Origin: Thalassia testudinum
Lineage: Eukaryota; Streptophyta; Magnoliopsida; Alismatales; Hydrocharitaceae
DNA: 64,000 nt
NCBI GenBank assembly: GCA_037157565.1
Contig: JAZHRO010000013.1
Location: 79,725,501 to 79,789,500, forward strand
Reading direction: 5' to 3'
Part shown: positions 56,841 through 64,000 of the stretch, piece by piece
How positions within the stretch are numbered: position 1 is the stretch's first letter
How the letters are laid out: the number at the start of each line of letters is the position of its first letter
Program-made: the position numbers and the translations under genes
Notes under the pieces: generated by a model
Database searches by the model: none
What the model was told of the DNA's origin: nothing
The model's input: the letters and a program-made list of their open reading frames with translations, nothing else

Positions 56841-59800
56841 ATGCCTCGTCGCGGGACTAGCGAAGCTGGCCGCGGGCGCGGCCGAGGACGAGGTCGGCGA
56901 GGTGGGCGTGCTGCTGTTGACGCCTCAGTAGACCAGCCACTACTCCCGGGCATTCAGGCCCAGGACCTCGCCCAGCTGATACGGGATATTGTGAGAGAGG
57001 AGCTCCACCCACCGCCCCGAGCGCCTCTCCCTAGGGTTGCGGAGGGGGAGTCCTCTGTGGGACCACACGACGGCCGCGGCGCTGGATACAGGGGAGGGGA
57101 TGGGCCACCCCGCCCCCACCTTACTCCAACACTTCTATGCACGAGGCACCTTTGCCTGGAGGTGCACCAGCACCTCCACTGCAGCGCCAGTTTGAGCTCT
57201 TCGGGCAGTTCCGGAAGCTGAAGCTCCCCTCCTTCAAGGGGGATGAGGACTCGACCGAGGCAGAGGACTGGCTCGAGCAGCTCGAGAAGGTTTTCGACAC
57301 CCTTCTCCCCTCGGTGGAGTGCCGCGTGGCCTTTGCCACGTACCAGCTGGAGAGTGCGGCACACAAGTGGTGGAGGGCGGTCAGGGGACAGGAGAGGGAT
57401 GAGCTGACTTAGGACCGGTTTGTCACCCTCTTCTACGAGCAGTACTTTCCCCAGACGTGGCAAGACCAGAGGAGGTGGGAATTCCACACTCTCCGCTAAG
57501 GGACGACGACCGTGAGCGCGTACCGCACGCGTTTTCTGGAGCTGTCCCGCTTTGCAGCGACAGCGGTAGCCACTGAGGAGGAGCGCCTTTGGAGGTTCAC
57601 CGAGGGGCTCTGGCCTGCGATTTGGGGGTATGTCAAACCCTTGAAGCTGCCTACATTTTCGAGGGTGGTGGAGGCAGCTATGACCTACGAGGAGACCAAC
57701 CCGTCCGCGCGAGACATTGACGGCGGGCGGAAGAGGCCCTTCCAGCCAGACTTTTCACAGGGCCGGTAAGAGAGGAGACACGTGGCGTCTGCAGGAGAGC
57801 CGTCATGTTTTACAGGGCCATCGGTGGCCTTTGGGGGCCCTCGACAGGGGCCAGTCGCCAGCACCGGACCCCCACCCAGCCGACAGCAGGGACCCACTGA
57901 GGGTGGGAGTCGGGTTCTCCTCTACTACCAGTGTGGCCAACCGGGCCACATCAGGAGGGACTGCCCGTCTAGGGCAGGAGGTCAGCAGATACTTCCTGCG
58001 CCAAGCACTGGAGGGCGCGCAGGAGGCTGCGGTTCCCAGGCGCGAGGAGGACAGCAGTCACGAGGAGGATACCGACCAGTACCTACCCGTCCGACGCAGA
58101 GTGTGGCTACTTCGTCCGCACCTAGAGCTGAGGGGCGTATCAACGCCCTGACACACAGGGATGCCAGAGCTTCGGGATCGGTGGTGGCAGGTATGGTTTC
58201 AGTTTCCGGCAGACTCGTTTACACACTTTTCGATTCCGGTGCTACGCACTCGTTTGTCGCAGCCAGTTTCGCAGTTAGTTTGGGCCAGGATTATATGCTG
58301 TTAGAGAATCCGTTCGTAATCAGAGGTCCGAGTGGTCAGCTGTTTGTAGCTGAGGAGGTGTACACGGGTTGCAAGGTCAGTATCGGGGGACATAGTCTGC
58401 CAGCTGACCTGATTATGATACAGATGGAGGACTTTGGCATAATTCTGGGGATGGACTAGCTGTCCGCTTACCATGCTTTGGTGGACTATTTTGAGAGGAA
58501 GATCGTCTTCTCCATACCGGAGTTGCCTTCCTTCAAGTTTCACAAACAGTAAGTGGACGGAGGCTTTAGGTGCATTTCGGCACTTCGGGCTGTGAGACTT
58601 TTGAGCCAGGGGTGTGAGGGCTTCCTAGCTTGTGTGGTGGTAGAGCCCAGCCCTGTGGCAGACTTCCAGAGCATCTTGGTGGTCATAGAGTAGCCTGACG
58701 TGTTCCGAGACGAGTTACCAGGACTACCGCCCGAGCGTGAAATCGAGTTTGAGATCTCACTAGTACCAGGGACTAGCCCCATCTCCACCACACCATACAG
58801 GATGGCACTGCTTGAGCTACGAGAGCTCAAGTCTCAGTTGCAGGACCTTTTGGAGAAGGGCTTTGTGAGGCCCAGTGCGTCTCCCTGGGGAGCCCCAGTA
58901 CTGTTTGTGAAGAAGGATGGTACCCTACGCCTTTGTGTGGACTACCGACAGCTGAATAGGGTCACCATCAAGAACAGATATCCGCTGCCGAGGATCGATG
59001 ACTTGTTTGACCAGTTGCGAGGGGCCACGGTGTTCTCCAAGATCGACTTGAGGTCTGGATACCACCAGTTGAGGATCAGGGAGGCAGACGTCTCCAAGAC
59101 AGCTTTCCGCACCCGGTACGGACACTACGAGTTTTTGGTCATGCCGTTTGGGCTGACCAATGCCCCCGCTGCTTTCATGGACCTGATGAACCAGGTGTTT
59201 AGACCGTACTTGGACCAGTTCGTGGTGGTATTTATTGATGATGTACTCATCTATTCTCGAGATCAGACGCAGCACGGACAGCACTTGCGGATGGTTCTGG
59301 ACACACTGAGAAGACGTAGGCTGTACGCCAAATACAGTAAGTGCAAGTTCTGGATGAGGGAGGTGACCTTCTTAGGTCATGTGATCTCTGGGGACGGCTT
59401 GGCAGTGGACCCAGCCAAGGTCGAGGCAGTGCTCAGGTGGGAGAGACCGCGATCAGTCACCGAGATTTGCAGTTTCCTGGGACTGGCAGGCTACTACAGA
59501 CGGTTCATCAGGGGATTTTCACAGATTGCGCGTCCTATGACGCAGTTGACCTGGAAGGACATGCCCTTCACTTGGACAGATGCCTGTGAGGCATGTTTTC
59601 AGGAGCTAAAGGAGAGGTTGACTTTGGCTCCCGTGCTCACCATCCCTGACAGTAGTGGCGGGTTCGTTGTGTACACGGATGCCTCCTTGCAGGGGTTAGG
59701 GGGTGTGCTCATGCAGAGGGGTCACGTTGTCTCTTAAGCTTCGCGGCAACTGAAGCCCCATGAGCATACCTACCCTACCCACGACCTGGAGCTGGCAGCT

Positions 59801-61594
59801 GTCATCTTCGCGCTGAAGACCTGGAGGCACTACTTGTACGGTGAGACCTTTGAGATTTTCTCAGATCACAAGAGCCTCAGATACCTTTTAGATCAGAAGG
59901 AGCTAAACATGAGACAGAGATGTTGGTTGGAGCTCCTGAAGGACTATGACTGCAGCATTTCCTACCACCCAGGAAAGGCCAACGTGGTGGCTGACACCTT
60001 GAGCCGGAAGGTGCCCGCACACTTGGCCAGTTTACAGTTACAGAGTTGGAGCCTTTTGGAGGAGGTGGGCAGTTGGCGACCCCTAGAGTTACGGGGGCAC
60101 TGTGGGGCAGTGACTGTGACACGACAGACTAGGCCAGAACTGATAGACCGCATCATCACAGGGCAGATGGCCGATCCGTACTTGCAGCCCTTGCGCGACA
60201 GAGTACTGTCAGGAGACCCAGGGGACTTCTCTTTCACAGACTAGGTGCTGCGCCTGAGGGGACGGTTGTGCGTTCCCAGAGACGAGGAGCTGTTGAGAGA
60301 GCTCCTGACTGAGGCACATGGTCCAGATTCACCATACAATCTGGAAACACAAAGATGTACCATGACTTGAGACGCGAGTTTTGGTGGAGGGGGATGAAGC
60401 GGGATGTGGGTGAATTCGTGCAACAGTGTTTAGTATGCCAGCAGGTGAAAGCCGAGCATCAGAGGCCTGCAGGGCCGCTATAGCGCTTCCAGTGCTAGAG
60501 TGGAAGTGGGAGAGCATCACCATGGACTTGGTGGTGGGTTTACCTGTTACCCAGCGAGGACACGACGTAGTCTGGGTAATTGTGGATAGATTGACGAAGA
60601 TGGCACGATTCTTGCCGATCCGAGTTACTTTGGGACCAGCACAGTTGGGAGAGAGGTATATCTGCGACGTGGTACGACTACACGGAGTTCCACGGGAGAT
60701 CGTATCCGACCGAGATACCCTCTTTATGTCCCAGTTTTGGGCTGAGTTTCAGCAGGCCCTAGGGACGCGGTTGAGATTCAGTATAGCTTACCACCCCCAG
60801 ACGGACGGACAGTCTGAGAGCACGATACAGACACTTGAGGACCTTTTGCGTGCCTATGTACTGGACTGGAGGGGCTCTTGGGAGGAGCACCTGCCCCTGG
60901 CGGAGTTTGCATACAACAACAGCTATCACTTGAGCATTGGCATGGCTCCCTACGAGGCTCTGTACGGACGGAGGTGTACGGCACCCTTGAGTTGGGTTGA
61001 GGTGGGGACCAAGTAGGAGGTTGGCCCAAGTTGATCCTGTAGAGTCAGGAGGTAGTCGAGCAGATCCACAAGCGACTCCGCACTGTCAGGAGCAGGCAGA
61101 AGAGCTACGCGGATCGGAGACGCAGAGAGGTGCAGCTTGAGGTTGGGGACCACGTCTTCCTTCGTGTTTCGCCCATGAAGGGCCTGCAGTAGTTTGGGGT
61201 GAGAGGGAAGCTTGCGCCAAGGTTCGTGGGGCCCTTTGAGGTCCTGGAACGGGTTGGACCCATTGCTTACAGGCTTGCCCTCCCTCCTCAGCTTTCTGGT
61301 GTGCACGATGTGTTCAACGTGTCCAACCTCAGGAAGTACGTTGTCGATCCCAGTCATGTCTTGAGTCACGAGAGCGTCGAGATGGGCGACGACCTAACCT
61401 ACCCCGAGCGTCCAGTACAGATTCTTGACCGAGCCGTCCGCAGTTTGAGACGAAAGCAAGTACCCTTGGTGAAGGTTTTGTAGAGGAGCCAGCGGTACGA
61501 GGAGGCTACCTGGGAGCCTAAGGCGGCAATGCGGGAGCGGTACCCGGAGCTCTTCGCGGGTACGTCTTTTCGGATTGACTTCGGTCCTCTTTGA
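56841..61594 (+). pseudogene. Tekay Gag-Pol of element E, many stops and frameshifts
   Basis: Starts at the same MPRRGT codon as element D and ends at a stop at 61592-61594. A one-base loss near 57110 shifts the frame inside Gag. Stops follow at 57410, 57497, about 57766, 58457, about 58551, 58693, 59735, 60242, 61014, 61040, about 61188 and 61481, with further small deletions near 60322 and 60480. Between breaks the domains remain clear: CCHC knuckle ([14 protein letters not shown]), protease [19 protein letters not shown] and FIDDVLIYS, RNase H, integrase with TDGQSES, and a chromodomain. About seven of the stops fit a C-to-T or G-to-A change (TGG to TAG, CAG or CAA to TAG or TAA). Confidence 0.93.
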
Positions 61595-61642
61595 GTTTGT
61601 TATGTTTATATATGTTGTTCTTTCCTGCACCCTAGTTAGCGC

Positions 61643-61662
61643 AAGTTTCGGGGATGAAACTT
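61643..61662 (+). promoter_or_regulatory. Tekay hairpin before the 3' LTR of element E
   Basis: AAGTTTCG, loop GGGA, TGAAACTT: the hairpin seen in element D with one stem base changed. It lies 18 bases before the 3' LTR. Confidence 0.6.
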
Positions 61663-61680
61663 CCTTTGAGTTTGTTATAT

Positions 61681-64000
61681 TGTTATGAATGTGGCACCAG
61701 ATGGGTTTTTAAGACGTCTGGGAAGTGGCCCAGACATCTGGAACCATTCCCAGACGTTTGGTAATAAATTTTTGCGGCGTACGGGGTTGCGTCTACGCGC
61801 CTGCGTGCGCAGACTGCACCCGTCGCTCTCGTTGCTCCTTTTCTCTCTCTCCCCGCGCGGCCTTATAAGGACCCCTCGCCCTCACCCTCATCTTCTCCTC
61901 CTTCCTCTTCTCCTTCTCCCTGCCAGTGCGAGAGCGTGAACGAGCGAGGGAACGGTGGCAGCAACGGCCGCGACGAGAGTGTGGGAAGGAGGGTTGCGAG
62001 CGGAAGGGGGAAGCTCGACCGCGAGGGTTCGAGCTTGCCGGGGCATCTAGAGCCGGCCTGCGGGGGAGCGGCGGGCGTGGGGTGTCGCGGAGGGGCTGCT
62101 GCAGCTCGGGCAGCAGGCGAACGGGGCGCGGCGCGGCCGTGCGTCGCGGGCGGAGAGCGAGTCGGGCTCTGGTTCTGGAAAAATTTTCAGAATCAGATGT
62201 CTGGGCTTACGACCAGACGACGGTGAAGATGTCTGGAGGACTGTCTAGATGTTTGACAGGTAAGATATTTCTATCTCCTTCCTTTTTCGCGTGTATGGCC
62301 ATGCAGTCGTCCACCGCAACTTTGTCTGCGCTTCATCGTGCTGAGAGCAGGAGTGTATGTGCGCAGGTTGCACTCGGGAGGGCGCGAGGGCTCGCCATCC
62401 CACGTGAATCAGACGTCTGGCTGCAATGCCAGACGACGGAGAGGACTTCCAGACGTTCGGGGTGACAATCGGACGTCTGGGAACCAAGCCAGACGATCCA
62501 GCAAGCTTCTAGACGTATGAAGGACTACGCAGAAGAAGGTATGGCATGATCGACGTTTTAAGACGTCTGGATGAAGTTCCAGACGTTTGATTTTGGACAG
62601 ACTCGTCGTTTTTGGCCCGTTTAGGGTTCGTTCGGAGTCCGTTTTCTGCGTTTCGTGTTGCGTTCTTTCCAGAATAAATTCCTCTACCCATTTACTGTAA
62701 TTGTATACCGTTCTGAGAAACTCCTTGGGATTGATTCTTGTGTTAGGACCCCGTTCTGTTGCAGTCTTGGGGGTTGCGGAGGGGCGCGGGATTGTTGACC
62801 ACGCCCCCAGTACTCCCAGTTTCGCTGGTAGAGTGGCTTTTAATTTATTTAACAAAAGTTGTTACAATTGTGAAACAATTAATAGAGTCTAGGGCATTGC
62901 ATGAACCCTAGGACTGGAAACTAGATTGAATAATAGATCTTAGGGTATTGCATGAAACCTAGGACTGGAAAACTAGATTGCATGATAGATCCTAGGGTAC
63001 GGCATGAATCTTAGGACTGGAAAACTAGTGAAATATATAAATATTGCAGTCTTGGAAAGTAGAGAGGAAATAATAGCTGCTTGTAAATTGATTAACAGCT
63101 GCCTGTTATGAATGATTAAATATGATTGAGAACATGGGTTGTATGAACGTAAAACTGGAACGGTGAAACCTAAATGGCCAAACGAAAAGAACATGAACCC
63201 TACGAGGAATTAGGAGTAGAACTCCTGGAAAGAGAATAGAATGGAACTGAGAAAGTGGAACAGGAAAGTGTGCTGTCTCTTGGGTACGTGGTACCAAAGA
63301 GGGCACACATTACCTCTTAGTGTAGAGGGGAGCTTGCCGCCCTCAGGTTGAGACCAGGGTGGGTTTGGCCACTGTACACCGACTTGCTGGCCCTCGCGTA
63401 TGTAGTACCGAGGAGAGCTACTAGTGTAGGGAGAGCATTAGCTACCCCACGGGCCCCGGGGTTCTGCTAGCCTCCTACACCGACTTGTTAGACCCACTGG
63501 GCAACCAGGGTAGTCAGGCGAGGGTGCGCAGACTGTGGAGGGGTTGGACCCCTGTTACTGAGAGGGCTCTGCCCTATACTGGTTCCGTGCTGCGTTTTGA
63601 GCGCACCCGTTAACGGAAACGACTGACCGTGTGCCAGTGCGGGGTAGCTACCCGTGCGCTTATTGCGCGTGTCGTAGTCACCGTTACGTCTGTCAGCGAC
63701 CTTGGGGTGGTTGACTGAGGGTAGGACCACCACGGGGGACTCTCCCGGCCAGGAGAGCACTACATGTTACTTCTACTTTTCGAAAAAGACTACAACCAAG
63801 ATCGTTTCCACGAAGAACATTCGAGATCAAGTGAAGGATCTGAGAAATAAATAAATCGTGAAATAATAGAAAGACGTAAATAAAGAAAGTAAAAATATAA
63901 CAACTACTGTACACTCTACCGCTTCTTTAGCTTTTGGTTGCCACTTTACTCAGCGTTTCGCTGACGTGTTACACTCGTTACTTTTCAGGACCAAGTGTTG
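61681..64000 (+). repeat. 3' LTR of element E, cut by the window edge
   Basis: Begins TGTTATGAATGTGG directly after TTTGTTATAT, the same junction as in element D. The first 2,320 bases are present, including the TATA box (61863-61869), the hairpin (62561-62588) and the 52-bp repeat. About 400 bases are expected beyond base 64000. Confidence 0.95.

Larger units (their letters stand above)
53927..64000 (+). mobile_element. Tekay-type element E, decayed, right end outside the window
   Basis: The 5' LTR (53927-56657), primer site, gag-pol remnant and 3' LTR (from 61681) are in order. The five bases before it, CACTG (53922-53926), should be duplicated after the 3' LTR, about 400 bases beyond the window. 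The two LTRs differ by many substitutions and by deletions of about 15 and 35 bases near their starts, so this insertion is clearly older than element D. It lies in Athila-type LTR I. Confidence 0.95.

Overview
The window is plant nuclear DNA made almost entirely of transposable elements. The families present are a Tekay/Del-type Ty3/gypsy chromovirus, Athila-type Ty3/gypsy, two kinds of Ty1/copia element and an L1-like LINE, which together are typical of flowering-plant repeat-rich chromatin. The species cannot be named from this sequence. I found no host protein-coding gene, tRNA, rRNA or CRISPR array.

Layout. 1-3091: the distal part of a Tekay-type LTR, interrupted by a 1,688-bp solo LTR of a SIRE-like copia element (274-1961, target duplication GGGAA). 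3092-7125: AT-rich intergenic DNA with a (GA)n tract, a 38-bp tandem repeat and a possible MITE. 7126 to about 8780: a 5'-truncated LINE on the minus strand. 8899-34395: an old, decayed copia element on the plus strand. It carries four later insertions: Tekay solo LTR 12078-14732 (GAATG), Tekay solo LTR 16861-19512 (GAAAA), an Athila-type LTR ending at 22369, and a complete minus-strand Tekay element at 23475-33877 (TTGGT) inside its 3' LTR. 34396 to about 43960: AT-rich sequence with microsatellites, a possible MITE and another Athila-type LTR (about 37950-39664). About 43960-47150: a fragment of the SIRE-like LTR, a CT-rich stretch, hairpins and unassigned sequence. About 47150-52466: a minus-strand Athila element (3' LTR, non-coding 3' region, decayed integrase, RNase H and part of RT). 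Its RT is cut at 52467 by a plus-strand Athila-type LTR, which is cut in turn at 53927 by a second, decayed Tekay element that runs off the right edge.

The complete Tekay element is young: its two 2.69-kb LTRs differ at about 13 positions by eye, and its 1,588-codon Gag-Pol frame is open except for one amber codon. The other Tekay element has a frameshifted pol with many stops. Target duplications and nesting give the order of events: copia first, then the Tekay and Athila solo LTRs, then the complete Tekay element.

The most unusual signal is a recurring AGACGTCT palindrome in the LTRs of two unrelated families. In the Tekay LTRs these palindromes are placed in pairs that form short hairpins at two conserved positions. 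The copia LTRs carry a different palindrome family (GTACCGGTAC / GTATCGATAC). I see no complete new gene system; the interest lies in the LTR regulatory architecture and the insertion history.
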